A DNA stretch of 64,000 nucleotides. It comes from Ichthyophis bannanicus. Lineage: Eukaryota; Chordata; Amphibia; Gymnophiona; Ichthyophiidae. Where the stretch lies: NCBI GenBank assembly GCA_033557465.1, contig CM066040.1, forward strand, positions 324,092,297-324,156,296, given 5' to 3'. How positions within the stretch are numbered: the first letter of the stretch is position 1; every line of letters begins with the position of its first letter. Shown here piece after piece: positions 54,009 to 63,937 of this stretch. The notes under the pieces were generated by a model, which worked only from the letters and a program-made list of their open reading frames with translations, had not been told where the DNA came from and did not search any database. Position numbers and translations under genes: made by a program.

Positions 54009-56053
54009 ATCTCCAGGAACAAGCAGGAATGTTGTCTTCACATATAGGTATCGTCGGTACCAACGGAGCCTGCGCGGGAACGCTCTCCAGCGTCCAATAG
54101 GAACGCTTTTGGGAGCATCCCACAGTGCCTGCGTGCTGCCTTCCCGCTTCTCTAGTTCTTCGTTTTCCGCAGAGCCAACAGGTTGCACATCCTGTCACCA
54201 CAGAAAATAATTCCTTTCTGTTCTTCCTTTTTGGGTTGCGTCTGCCTTCCTTCGACGCTACACCGGTACCACCGGTTCTTCTTTCTTTTTTTTTTTTTTA
54301 AAAAAAAAACTTTCTTCTGGAGCCTTTTTCAGTTATTTTCTCCTCAGGTGCCATGCGCCATTTTGGGCACTAGGCCCAACTTTTTCCTTTAAAATGGAAA
54401 AACCCGCTTCGGGTTTTAAAAAGTGTTCCAAGTGTGGCGGTACCATCTTCGTCACTGACACCCATTAGTGGTGCCTCAAATGTTTAGGTCCTGACAACTC
54501 TATTTCGGAGTGTGTTGCCTGTGGGATGATGTTGAAAAGGGACCGGCAGAACCGAGCTGCTAAACTTAGCACCCTTTTTCCCTCTGATTCAGCCTCTGTG
54601 GCATCGACGTCTTCCAGGGCTTCGTCTTCCTCCCACGGATCTCAGGTAACTAAACATAAATCTAGCCTGCCCTCAAAGGGTAGATCTCCCTCTAAGCATC
54701 GAGATGCCTCTGGCATTGCCTTTGAGAGACTTTCACCGGCAAAATTGCCCCGGCGGGAGGCTTCGGCTTCCAAAGCACTAACGGGGCTCCAGGATGTTCT
54801 CGAGGCCTCAACCTCGGCAGAACTACTGGTGCCATGCTCTGGGGTACCGGCTGCTTCATCCGGTACCGATACCCAAGCATCGGCAGCGTCGATAGACCAG
54901 AGATTCTTGGCTATTGAACACAGTCTGGCGGCTCTTCTCACGGCCTCGATGCCCCTGAAACCGCTTCAGACAATTCAACTGGTACCGGCACCGACTCCGG
55001 TGCCGGTACCAACTGCATCGACATTGGCAGGTATTCTACCGGGACCGAGTCATGCTTATCCATCCGGTATCACATTGGCATGTATTCTACCGGGACCGAG
55101 TCATGCTTATCCATCCGGTATCGCCGATGTCAATGCAGTCGGTACCGGACCCCTCCGATGCCGACTTCAATCAGTACCGGTACCGTGCCTTGTACGATCA
55201 CCCGGATCGGAGATACTTTGAATCCTCGGATGAGTCTAAAGACTCTGAAAGCTTTGCCGATACCAGAGTACTTCTTCCTGAGGATTCTTCTTCTCCTCAG
55301 CGTAGGATGTCTCCGCCAGAGGATATGTCCTTTCAGGATTTTATCCGAGATGTGGCTCGAGGTCTTTCCATCACAGTGGCTCCTGAAAAAGAGCCTAGGG
55401 CAAAGGAATTAGAAATCCTACAATACCCTAAAGCTCCCAAGGAGGCAGCTACCTTACCTATTCATGATATCTTGCATGATCTCATGTTAAGGATGTGGGA
55501 AACACCTCTAACCACATCTCCTCACTCTCGAAGACTCAACACCATGTATCGAGTTCCTCCTTGTCCTGGGTTTCAGAAGACTCAGCTACCACACCAAGGC
55601 TCAAGAGTGCAAAAAGGCATGCATCTAATCCTCCAGGACCTGAGTGTAGGACTCTTGACGCCTTTGGACGTCGAACCTTCCAGGCTTCCATGCTTTCTTC
55701 TAGGATCAGTTCCTATATATTATATATGGGAATGTTCCTTAAGGAGGTCACAGGAGATTTAGAGCTTATGAGCCTTCTCCTTCCCTTTTTTTTTTTTAGT
55801 TTATTCATCTTTATTAAAGGAAATGTAAAACAAAAAACTACAGAACAAAAAAAATACAGTATACAATATACAGTATATAGAAGGAAATAAACATAACTAC
55901 AGTCCACATCCAGGGGGTGCTCAGTACAAACAAACCCAATTGGAACCAGTGATATAATTTTTTTCCTTTAAATATTTGTCATGGATAGGAAAAACAAAAC
56001 CACTATAACTAAATAACTAAGTCTTATCCTTCAAAAATTCTAGCAATTGTTCC

Positions 56054-57301
56054 ACCTCACAAAAAAACATAACGTTTACCTTGAAATGTAATATGGCACT
56101 TACAAGGAAATTTCAAATAAAATAAAGCTCCCAGGGCCAAAACACATGGATGAACCTCCAAAAAAGCCTTACGACGCCTTTGTGTGGCCCTGGAGACATC
56201 AGGAAAAATTTGAATAACTTGTCCACAGAATTTTTCGGCCTTCTTCTGAAAGTAGGCCCGAAAAATTCTGTCTTTGTGTAACTCAGATACCAAAGTAACT
56301 AACAAGGTAGCACGTGAGGAAATATCATCATTGGAAGATTCCAAAAACTGAGAAATATTTAAAGTAGAGGAAGCAAAATGATCAAATTGTACTCCCCCAT
56401 CCCCCTCAGAACTTTTAACTACTCTCCCCGAAGGAAGATAATAAATTTTAGATAATGCAATTAAATGAAAATCAGTAAATAATAATACATTTTATAGATA
56501 CTTTTGAAAAAGGATTACAGGAGAAAGGTAATGGGTCTGAGGAAAATTCAATAAACGCAGGTTTTTAGAACGCAAAGAGTTTTCTAAAATTTCATCCTGA
56601 CGATGAAGTAAAGAAAAATCCTGCGCCATTGTAGCCAATAGTCCTTGATGTGACTGAATCTGCGTCTCCTGGGTTTCAGCTATTCTCTCCAGTGACAAAA
56701 GTCTAGATTCATGATCTGACAATTTTATCACTGTCTCTTTATAAAAATCTGATACCTTCTGAAGGGAAACCCCAAGAGCCAGTTCCATTCGGGAAACAAC
56801 AGCCCAGATATCTTTTAAAGAGACATCTATGGGCGGAACCTGTGCTTCATGAACAGGAACAAACGATATCACAGAAGGGAGAGGAGGAGGTATTGTCCGA
56901 GGTGGAGACTCGACTCGCAGAAAAGAAGAAGGAAGTAAGACCGGTCCAGTATCCCCTGACCCAACTACTCCAGATGGGGAAGGGGAGCCAGACAACAACT
57001 CCATATCCTGACAGGGCAAAACTAAACCCTTTTCATCTGGAGAGGTTATAGAAGATGCGGTACTCACAGTTGAAATATCCTCCAGACCAACAACAGGTGG
57101 TTGAGTCGAGGTCGAGGATGATGTTCCCCCAATACGAATGTGGGCGTCCATCGGACCCACCACCTTAACTGCCTTAGTCTGGGTAACTAGGGGAGATCGC
57201 TTCTTCCGCTTCCCCATTACAGGGGTCCTCTCTATGCTCCAAAATGTGCCAAAGGGCCAGGACCTGCCCCTTTGGTCATGCCCCTTTGGGCATGCGCCCA
57301 C
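56054..57301 (-). pseudogene. L1-type ORF1 protein of ORF1-only element
   Basis: Minus-strand frame, ATG near 57301 or at the later MGKRKKRSP near 57215. Residues ~150-240 form a coiled coil (RMELALGVSLQKVSDFYKET, then LSDHESRLLSLERIAETQE, and ILENSLRSKNLRLLNFPQ, the last marking the start of an RRM-like domain). A single TAA near 56490 interrupts, then in the same frame FLESSNDDISSRATLLVTLV, YFQKKAEKFCGQVIQIFPDV and RRRKAFLEVHP..LGALFYLKFPCKC, the C-terminal domain. A T run near 56057 shifts the last few codons. L1 ORF1 is an RNA-binding trimer and chaperone; here probably all that the element encodes. Confidence 0.82.
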
Positions 57302-57315
57302 AGGGACGCAACCGT

Positions 57316-57700
57316 GTCCCGCGGTGAGGCCAGACGTTATAGCCCTTCTACTCCTGATGCCCCAATCGGAGCAACTTCACAGGGAATCACCAGAGCCAAT
57401 CAGGTAGATCTCACACACAAAGGCCAACAGCTGAGCACCTCGGCGTCCCGCGATGGGGCCAGAAGTTATAGCCCTTCTACTCCTGCTGCCCCAAACGGAG
57501 CAGCCTCACAGGGAATCACCAGAGCCAATCAGGTAGATCTCACACACAAAGGCCAACAGCTGAGCACCTCGGCGTCCCGCGATGGGGTCAGAAGTTATAG
57601 CCCTTCTACTCCTGCTGCCCCAATCAGAGCAGCCTCACAGGGAATCACCAGAGCCAATCAGGTAGATCTCACACACAAAGGCCAACAGCTGAGCACCTCC
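57316..57700. repeat. Three 129-bp tandem monomers (5' UTR of ORF1-only element)
   Basis: GTCCCGCG(G/A)TG(A/G)GG starts at 57316, 57445 and 57574; period exactly 129, with few differences. The array ends at the target duplication. Lying upstream of ORF1 on the minus strand, it is likely the element's promoter region. Confidence 0.88.
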
Positions 57701-58439
57701 ATGAGCCCTCTCCTTCCTGATGATAAGAGGCAGGATTACCTTGCCCTTGTCAAACATGCTCAGGATGTTTCCAAGTTTGAGAATCGTGCAGCCTTTGACT
57801 GCTTTGAGTGCCTAAGCAGAACCTCTGCTTTTGCCATAGGTGCACGTAGGATTGCCTGGCTCCAGGCATCCGACTTGGAACTTTGGGTACAGGATAAACT
57901 AGGAAATATTCCTTGCACAGGAGAGACTCTCTTTGGCAAGAATTGGCAGGAAAAAGCTAATGAGATAGATGCTGACAATATCACTTTGGATAGATTGTCT
58001 AAATCTACAGCTGATCCTGCAAGGAAAAAATCCTACAAGAAACCATTCTTCAGTAAGAAGAAGAAGTTTTATCCCTCCTATACCCAGCAGGGGCATCGTT
58101 TAGGTCAGTCTGCCCAAAAGGGACAGCTGCAGCAACCTAAGCAAAGAAAAACAAAAGCTGCTAAGCCTCAACCGGCTCAGCAGACTCAGCCTCCACAGGG
58201 GCTTTGACTTCTATCTAGAGAACTTTGCCTTTCCCTGAACGGCCCAGAGCCTTCCACCATTCCAGGAAGGTTATGTCATTTTGCCCCCAGATGGGGTCAG
58301 ATAACAGCAGAAAATTGGACTCTGTCTATTGTAAGAGAGGGGTACAAGCTTCATTTCCTCAGCATGCCCCCTCCTACAATGGTAAGACAGTTCAATTCTC
58401 AGACCTCTCTCAATGACCAGTTAGGTCAAGAGGTCACTA

Positions 58440-60034
58440 TGCTTCTTGCCAAAGGGCAATAGAAGAGGTACCCATTCTCCAACAGGGTACAGGGTTCTAC
58501 TCCCCCTATTTCCTCATTCCAAAGAAAACAGGAGGACACAGACCCATTTTAGACCTCAGAGAATTGAACAAATTCCTGTTCAAAGAGAAGTTCAAAATGA
58601 TTTCTCTAGGAACTCTGCTGCCATACCTTCAGAGTCAGGATTGGCTTTGTTCTCTAGATCTCAAGGATGCGTACACTCAGGTTCTCATCCATCCAACTCA
58701 TCGAAAGTTCCTTTGCTTTCTATTTCAAGGGAAGCACTATCAATACAGGGTTCTTCCTTTTGGCCTGGCCTCGGCACCAAGGGTGTTCACAAAATGCATG
58801 GCTGTGGTGGCAGCATTTCTTCGCAACCTAGGAATATTTGTCTTCCCTTACTTGGACGACTGGCTCATTCGAGCCACTTCAGAGCCAGAGGCCAGGGTTT
58901 CTCTCTCTCGCACAATGCGCATCCTTCAGTATTTGAGACTTGTCATAAACTTCCGAAAATCCAACGCTCCCACTCAGTGCCTAGAGTTTATAGGAGCTCT
59001 GCTGGATACCAGACAGACAAGGGCCTACCTTCCACAGCCCCACTGCCTTTGCATTGTGCAGTTAGCTTCCCAAGCAGTGCTAAAACCTCACCTCATTGCT
59101 CGGGAAATGTTACAATTGCTAGGCCACATGGCATCCACCGTGCATGTGGTTCCTTATGCTCGCCTCCATATGAGGGCAGCCCAGTGGACTTTATCCACTC
59201 AATGGACTCAGGCGTTAGGTTGCCTGTTAGACAAAATAGCAAACTCAGATCGCCTTATTTTGTCCCTCCAATGGTGGCCATCACCCCAAAACCTTTTGGT
59301 GGGGTCCCCTTTTCACCAACCTACACCCCAAGCCACTCTAACAACAGATGGCTCACAGGTGGGTTGGGGAGCCCACCTGCAAGGCCTCTCTACCCAGGGT
59401 ACCTGGACTCCACAGAATACCTATCTACATATCAATCTCCTGGAACTCAGAGCAATCTTCCTTGCTCTTCGAGTATTCCACACCCAGCTCAGCTACAAGA
59501 CAGTCCTAGTTCAAACGGACAATCAAGTAGCAATGTGCTATGTGAACAAGCAGGGCGGAACAGGCTCTCTGTCGCTATGCTTTGAACCAAAGTTTGCGAT
59601 TATGGGCCCTCGCCAGAGAGCATCAGATTCATCTCCTTGCGGTGTATCTTCCAGGCATTCAAAACTCTTGGGCAGACAGACTCAGTCAAGTTCTGCTTCC
59701 ACACGAATGGTCTCTCCATGCAGACCAGGTGGCCAAAATTTTCCAAATTTGGGGAACCCCGGACATAGACCTCTTCACAAGTCCGCTGAATGCCAAACTT
59801 CCTCGGTTCTGTTCCAGAATTCCGGCTGAGGGTTGTCAGGCCAGGGATGCTTTCCTTCTCTATTGGGGCCAGGACTTCCTTTATGCCTTTCCACCCTTTC
59901 CCCTAATTCCCAAAACCCTGTTCAAGCTTCAGAGAGACAGAGGTCATATGATTCTCATAACTCCACATTGGCCACGGCAAATGTGGTACCCTCTGCTCCT
60001 ACATCTCTCTCAAGCTCCGCCTCTGGAGTTATGA
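58440..60034 (+). pseudogene. DIRS-D reverse transcriptase / RNase H, frameshifted
   Basis: RT: GFYSPYFLIPKKTGGHRPIL near 58490-58550, SLDLKDAYTQVLIHPTHRKF near 58650, LPFGLASAPRVFTKCMAVVA near 58755 and YLDDWLIRA (Asp pair) near 58848-58875. RNase H: TTDGSQVGWGAHL near 59342, ELRAIFLALRVF near 59445, QTDNQVAMCYVNKQGG near 59514. A one-base change of length near 59580 moves the frame; the rest (LWALAREHQIHLLAVYLPGI ... DLFTSPLNAKLPRFCSR ... AFPPFPLIPKTLFKLQRD) is open to 60034. A base is also missing near 58455. It overlaps the recombinase gene. Confidence 0.88.
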
Positions 60035-61164
60035 TCTGCTCCAGATCTCCTTTCTCAGGAGGACGGGATGCTGTGGCATCCCGATCCCCAGTCTCTGCAT
60101 CTCAGGGCCTGGTTGCTGAAAGCCTAGAACTTCACGGTCTTATCCTTTCTCAGCAGGTAAAGGATATCTTTTATGCTTCCAGGAAGCCTTCCACAAGACG
60201 CTCTTATGCTTTCAAGTGGAAAAGGTTTACCATATGGTGCTTGCAGAAGGGTCTTAACCCTCTTGCGATACCTCTGGAATCATTACTGGAGTATTTCCTT
60301 CATTTATCTAATGCAGGGCTTAAGACCAGTTCAGTGAGAGTTCATTTGAGTGCTATTGCAGCTTCTTTCAAGCCTCTAAATGGACAACCTATTTCCTCTC
60401 ATCCTCTCATAGCGAGATTTATGAGAGGCCTTCTTTTGACTAAGCCTCCCATTAAGCCACCACCGGTGGCATGGGACTTAAATCTGGTTCTTGGGCAGCT
60501 TATGAAACTGCCTTTTGAACCATTAGCCACTATCTCCTTGAAATTCCTTTCCTGGAAGGTCATCTTTCTTACTGCTATCACATCAGCACGTCGCATCAGT
60601 GAATTGCAAGCATTGGTGGCTAATCCTCCTTATACAAGGTTCCATCATGATAAGGTAGTCCTTAGGACTCATCCACACTTTATGCCAAAGGTGGTGTCAC
60701 CTTTTCATTTAAACCAAGCAGTTTACCTTCCTGTATTCTTCCCAAGGCCTCATGCCTCAAATGCAGAAAGGAATCTTCATACTTTGGATTGTAAAAGGGC
60801 TCTGGCCTTTTACGTACAAAGGACACAGCAACATAGGAAGTCCTCTCAACTTTTTGTTGCTTTTGATCCTAATCATTTGGGACTTCCAGTCTCCAAAAGA
60901 ACACTGTCCAACTGGATTGCACAGTGTATATCTTTTACCTATGAGAGTAAAAACCTTCCTCTGGAAGGTCATGTCACAGCTCACAATGTGAGAGCCATGG
61001 CAGCCTCTATGGCTCTTCTTCACTCTGTGTTTATTGATGACATCTGCCGAGCAGCTACTTGGGCTTCGGTTCATACCTTCACAGCCCATTACTGCTTGGA
61101 CAAGGACTCCCGCCAGGATGCCTTGTTTGGTCAGGCTGTTCTACAACACCTGTTCCATACTTAA
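59833..61164 (+). CDS. DIRS-D tyrosine recombinase, intact
   Basis: Uninterrupted 443-codon frame; the true start is probably well inside it, since the first ~95 codons overlap RT coding sequence in another frame. Core-binding part from about residue 108 (SRKPSTRRSYAFKWKRF). Catalytic residues: Arg253 or Arg254 in SARRISEL, His384 and Arg387 in GHVTAHNVR, Tyr420 in TAHYCLD. All are retained. The enzyme would insert the circular DNA intermediate of the DIRS element. The stop at 61162-61164 is followed by the internal complementary region. It is the only DIRS recombinase in the window without a lesion. Confidence 0.9.
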   Translation: MSGQGCFPSLLGPGLPLCLSTLSPNSQNPVQASERQRSYDSHNSTLATANVVPSAPTSLSSSASGVMICSRSPFSGGRDAVASRSPVSASQGLVAESLELHGLILSQQVKDIFYASRKPSTRRSYAFKWKRFTIWCLQKGLNPLAIPLESLLEYFLHLSNAGLKTSSVRVHLSAIAASFKPLNGQPISSHPLIARFMRGLLLTKPPIKPPPVAWDLNLVLGQLMKLPFEPLATISLKFLSWKVIFLTAITSARRISELQALVANPPYTRFHHDKVVLRTHPHFMPKVVSPFHLNQAVYLPVFFPRPHASNAERNLHTLDCKRALAFYVQRTQQHRKSSQLFVAFDPNHLGLPVSKRTLSNWIAQCISFTYESKNLPLEGHVTAHNVRAMAASMALLHSVFIDDICRAATWASVHTFTAHYCLDKDSRQDALFGQAVLQHLFHT

Positions 61165-61280
61165 TCAACTCCTACCCATCATCCCTGATAGGATGCCAGA
61201 GATCCATGGGGGGAAGTGGAGCTCTTTCACAAGGGCACACAACTTCTGGAGTTTCTCCCTGGCATCTGCACCTAGGGAGT

Positions 61281-61383
61281 CCCCATATGTGAAGACTACA
61301 TTCCTGCTTGTTCCTGGAGATAGCATAGTTACTCACCTGTAACAGGTGATCTCCGGGAACAGAGGGAATTTAGTCTTCACAAC
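61281..61383. repeat. DIRS-D internal complementary region
   Basis: Reverse complement of the left end (GTTCCTGGAGAT to 61321) joined to that of the right end (AGCATAGTTACTCACCTGTA from 61322). It shows the right end once carried ACCTGTTACAGGTGAGTAAC, part of which is deleted in this copy. Confidence 0.87.
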
Positions 61384-61626
61384 CCACCCACCTCCACTAG
61401 GAGTTGTATTTCTTTCTCTCTTTCCCTCACTCTTTTGTCTCAGCTTTAAACTCAACTGGAGAGGGACAGTTGGGAAAGGCGGGAAGGCAGCACGCAGGCG
61501 CTGTGGGATGCTCCCAAAAGCTTTCCTATTTTATGCTGGGGAGCGTTCCCGCGCAGGCTCCGTCGGTACCGACGATACCCATATGTGAAGACTAAATTCC
61601 TGCTGTTCTCGGTGAGTAACTATGCT

Positions 61627-62324
61627 TTCTGGGAGGTCGTGATGTTCAATACTTGGGGTCTTTAATCGGGAATGGGCAGATACGACCTCAACTATGGAAG
61701 GTGGATGCCATTGCCTAGGTCCCCGCCCTAAAATAGAAGAAAAAGCATTCATGCCTTCCTTGTATTGATTGGCTATTGCCGGTGGTTCATCCCTAGTTTT
61801 GCAGATGTAGCAGAGTCGTTAACCAATCTCCTCCGGAAGAGAGCTCCCAAATGTATCCAGTGGTCAACAGATCTGAACCTGGCCTTACAAGCATCTCAAG
61901 AAGGCCTTGTGCTCTGAACCCTTCCTGATTAACCCTGATAACTCTGTACTGTTTATTGTGCAAACTGATGTCTCAGAGGTGGGCCTAAGAGCTGTTCTGG
62001 CCCAGGAAGTCAGGGGTGAAAAATATCCCATAGCATTCATCAGCAGGAATCCTTGGGAGAAACATTATGTGATGATTGAGTAGAAGGCCCTGGCTGTCAA
62101 GTGGACACTTGAAATCTTCAAATACTACCTGCTTGGCTGTCCATTTACGCTAATAACCCCCAACCCCACAAATGGCTGGCTCGACATAAGGAGTCTAACG
62201 GCTGTATTATGCAGTGTTTTTTGAGTCTGCAACCCTACTAGTTCCAGGTCTGCCATAGGGCTGGTCAGATTCACCTGAACGCAGACTTCCTTTTCTGAGT
62301 GAGGCAAGTGCTCAATGGGGCATG
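61627..62324 (+). pseudogene. LTR-element RT end and RNase H, broken
   Basis: Continues from NPRKC at 54008: FLGGREV..YLGSLIGNGQI near 61627-61680, then the IDWLL / thumb region. RNase H: IVQTDVSEVGLRAVLAQEV (first Asp) near 61955-62010, YPIAFISRN near 62025, WTLEIFKYYLLGCPFTLI near 62102, and CHRAGQIHLNADFLF near 62250-62295, the usual C-terminal end ('HRPGK.N.NADALSR'). Frame breaks and stops throughout. No integrase follows. Confidence 0.82.
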
Positions 62325-62345
62325 GTTGAGCTGAGGGGGAAGGTA
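62325..62345 (+). promoter_or_regulatory. Polypurine tract before 3' LTR
   Basis: GAGCTGAGGGGGAAGG immediately before the TGTGATG start of the 3' LTR. In LTR elements this primes plus-strand DNA synthesis. It lies about 30 bases after the RNase H end. Confidence 0.75.
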
Positions 62346-62781
62346 TGTGATGAGGTATATATGCTCGTAGAATGTTATTCATCCCTGTCCAAAGGGATTC
62401 AACAGGCCCCTTTAAGAGAGTCTGCAGCCCAGAATTCAAGGAGGGAGGGCGTGGCTCACAGGGAGAAGTTAAGAATCCAGCAGGCTGCAGGAGGGAGAGA
62501 GACCCATGGAGCCAGAAGTCCTTCCAAGGCAAGTGGTGCAAAGGAGTTCTGAGGTAGAAACTTTAACTAGGGCAGGAGAAAGGGCTGAAAGAAACAGCTT
62601 GTGGAAGTTTAACAAGCTGGGACAGAAGTAAAGCTGCTGTTTTCCTTGAACTGCTGTCTGTTCTGGGTTTTGCTTTGGGGAGGTTTAACAAGCTGGGACA
62701 GAATAAAAACCGTTTCCCTGAACTACTGCCTGGGTTGTGTTTAAGGAAAAGCTCTTCCCACCACATGCCATGCTTACCACA
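62346..62781 (+). repeat. 3' LTR
   Basis: Matches the 5' LTR along its length, from TGTGATGAGGTATATATGC to GCCATGCTTACCACA. Clear divergence between the two LTRs (many substitutions, several small gaps) shows that the element is old. Confidence 0.85.
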
Positions 62782-63392
62782 TGGATTGACTAAGGAGATC
62801 AACCCTGCCTTTATCATCTTATCAGAAGCAAGATAATATTGTTTGAAACTGATCTACAGAGAAGCCATGGTTCTCACACAGGCCCTCAGAACCTCTCTCA
62901 AAGATGGAACACAGAGCAGTGTTCCTTGGCTTCATCTCAGTTGGCATCCAGTGGTGTTCAGGTCCAACTGGTTTTTCAGCTATCCAGGACTATTGGTTTT
63001 CCTGACTCTAAAAGTTTGCACAAGCCCTAATCGGTAACCAGTGCAAAGTGTGTAGTCAGGGAGTTGCGGAAGCCCATCTTGGACACCCCAGCACTTTGAA
63101 CCACTTGTCCGGTGGATGAGATACTTGGTAAAGCCCATTCACAGGCCATAATAGTGGTTGAATTACAATGCTGCCAATTGTGTTTTACAGTACTAAAAAA
63201 TTTGAGGTTGAGAAAAAATAATTTTCTTATGAATCTCAGTCAGGCGCAGACACTATGCACAACCATAATAATATGAGATTCCACGTTAAATACAGTGTCC
63301 AGGCTCATTCAGAAAAACACCATTGCTTCTCAGCCTGTAGGGAAAAAGGGAAGATAGCTGGATCTGGATAACCAATTTTCAAAATCGTTGAA
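62782..63392. other. No gene; unassigned DNA
   Basis: Frames up to 64 codons only, none recognisable. Nothing resembling an RNA gene beyond a short chance match (see rejected list). Confidence 0.5.
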
Positions 63393-63615
63393 TTGAGAAG
63401 TAGCTCAATGGTTAGAACAGGGGGTTGAAGCCAGGGTTTGAATCCCACTATTGCTCCTCATGACCTTGGGCAAGTCACTTAACCCTCCATAGCCTCAGGT
63501 GCAAACTTAGATTGTAAGCCTTCTGGGGAATGAAAAATACCTACTGTACACCTGAATGTAATCCACATTGAACGTCTGAGAAAAGGTGTGAGCTGAATCC
63601 AATTCCCTTTGCTTA
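63393..63615 (+). mobile_element. tRNA-derived SINE with MIR/L2-like body
   Basis: The head has RNA polymerase III promoter boxes: A box TAGCTCAATGGT (63401-63412) and B box GGTTTGAATCC (63435-63445), at tRNA-like spacing. The body contains GACCTTGGGCAAGTCACTTA (about 63462-63481), the conserved core phrase of MIR-type SINEs. The tail, AATACCTACTGTACACCTGA and the following TGTGAGCTGAATCC, recurs near 28296-28375. Non-autonomous; probably mobilised by an L2-type LINE with a similar tail. Confidence 0.82.
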
Positions 63616-63937
63616 TGGAGCTTCCTACCTGTTGAATAAAAGCTGATCTTAGGATCTTTCTTGCTAGTTCCACATTTACCTGTAGTGTTTTGCTTTTTCT
63701 GCTTTGTACTGCTGTTCGTATCCTGCGTAGTCCTGTCTGTAGGATCCTTGCCTCTAGATGCCTGTCTCTCCTCAGAGGTGCAGCAGCAGCTTCCGCTCTC
63801 CAAAGGCCTTATGACAAGACTTGTTTGGAAATCATTTCCAATGACATTCTCGAGCCCCACAGGATACATTGATTTGCACCTCATAAACATTTACCCATTT
63901 GGTGCTCAAATAATCCAAGGTATTGGTGATCCATTAC
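63616..63937. other. No gene; unassigned DNA
   Basis: No recognisable coding frame or repeat. Ends at the DIRS-E boundary. Confidence 0.45.

Larger units (their letters stand above)
55768..57717 (-). mobile_element. ORF1-only L1-related (HAL1-like) element with TSD
   Basis: The target duplication ATGAGCC(T/C)TCTCCTTCC is at 55768-55784 and 57701-57717 and matches one stretch of DIRS gag. On the minus strand the element reads: three 129-bp monomers (57700-57316), ORF1 (57301-56057), 3' UTR, AATAAA (about 55820) and poly-A (55786-55797). No ORF2 is present although both ends are complete, so it is a half-LINE that would need another LINE's enzyme. The copy at 50288 has the same ORF1-to-poly-A layout. 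Confidence 0.88.
54394..58207 (+). pseudogene. DIRS-D gag-like protein, split and broken
   Basis: ATG 54394 gives MEKPASGFKKCSKCGGTIFV, then a TAG at 54466 where DIRS-B has an Asp codon. Cys motif CLGPDNSISECVAC follows. The Ser/Pro-rich middle carries a 51-bp tandem duplication (55021-55122) and a frameshift. LAP2-alpha-like part: LRMWETPLTTSPHSRRLNTM near 55488, CRTLDAFGRRTFQASMLSSR near 55650, YILYMGMFLKEV near 55718. After the insertion it resumes at 57702: LLPDDKRQDYLALVKHAQDV, AIGARRIAWLQASDLELWVQ, ending in a Lys/Gln-rich tail at 58207. The 311-codon frame from 57272 is a chance fusion of antisense repeat and gag. Confidence 0.85.
54009..61626 (+). mobile_element. DIRS-D retrotransposon, near complete
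   Basis: Same subfamily as DIRS-B. Left inverted terminus 54009-54160, right about 61470-61626, internal complementary region 61281-61383. The internal region gives ends ATCTCC and GTAACTATGCT, matching 54009 and 61626. The right end has lost ~20 bases (the ACCTGTTACA part). Removing the element joins AAATGTT to TTCTGGGAG, restoring NPRKCFLGG of the LTR-element RT with no base gained or lost. Gag is split by an ORF1-only L1-related insertion (55785-57700). Confidence 0.93.
48049..62781 (+). mobile_element. Gmr1-type Ty3/gypsy LTR retrotransposon, interrupted
   Basis: LTRs at 48049-48489 and 62346-62781; primer-binding region from about 48490; gag with a CCHC knuckle; integrase (49880-53242); RT (53470-54008); RT/RNase H (61627-62310); polypurine tract directly before the 3' LTR. 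Integrase lies before RT, and RNase H ends just before the polypurine tract, which is the copia-like order known in Gmr1-type gypsy elements. Interrupted by a CR1 (50237-52788) and DIRS-D (54009-61626). Stops throughout; protease is not visible. Confidence 0.85.

Noticed and set aside
57272..58207. 311-codon frame with three internal repeats
   Set aside because: Its first part reads the antisense of the 129-bp monomers of the ORF1-only element; only the part after 57702 is DIRS gag.
63325..63350. CATTGCTTCTCAGCCTG, resembling the 5' end of U2 snRNA
   Set aside because: The similarity covers only about 15 bases; the branch-site recognition and Sm-site regions of U2 are absent.
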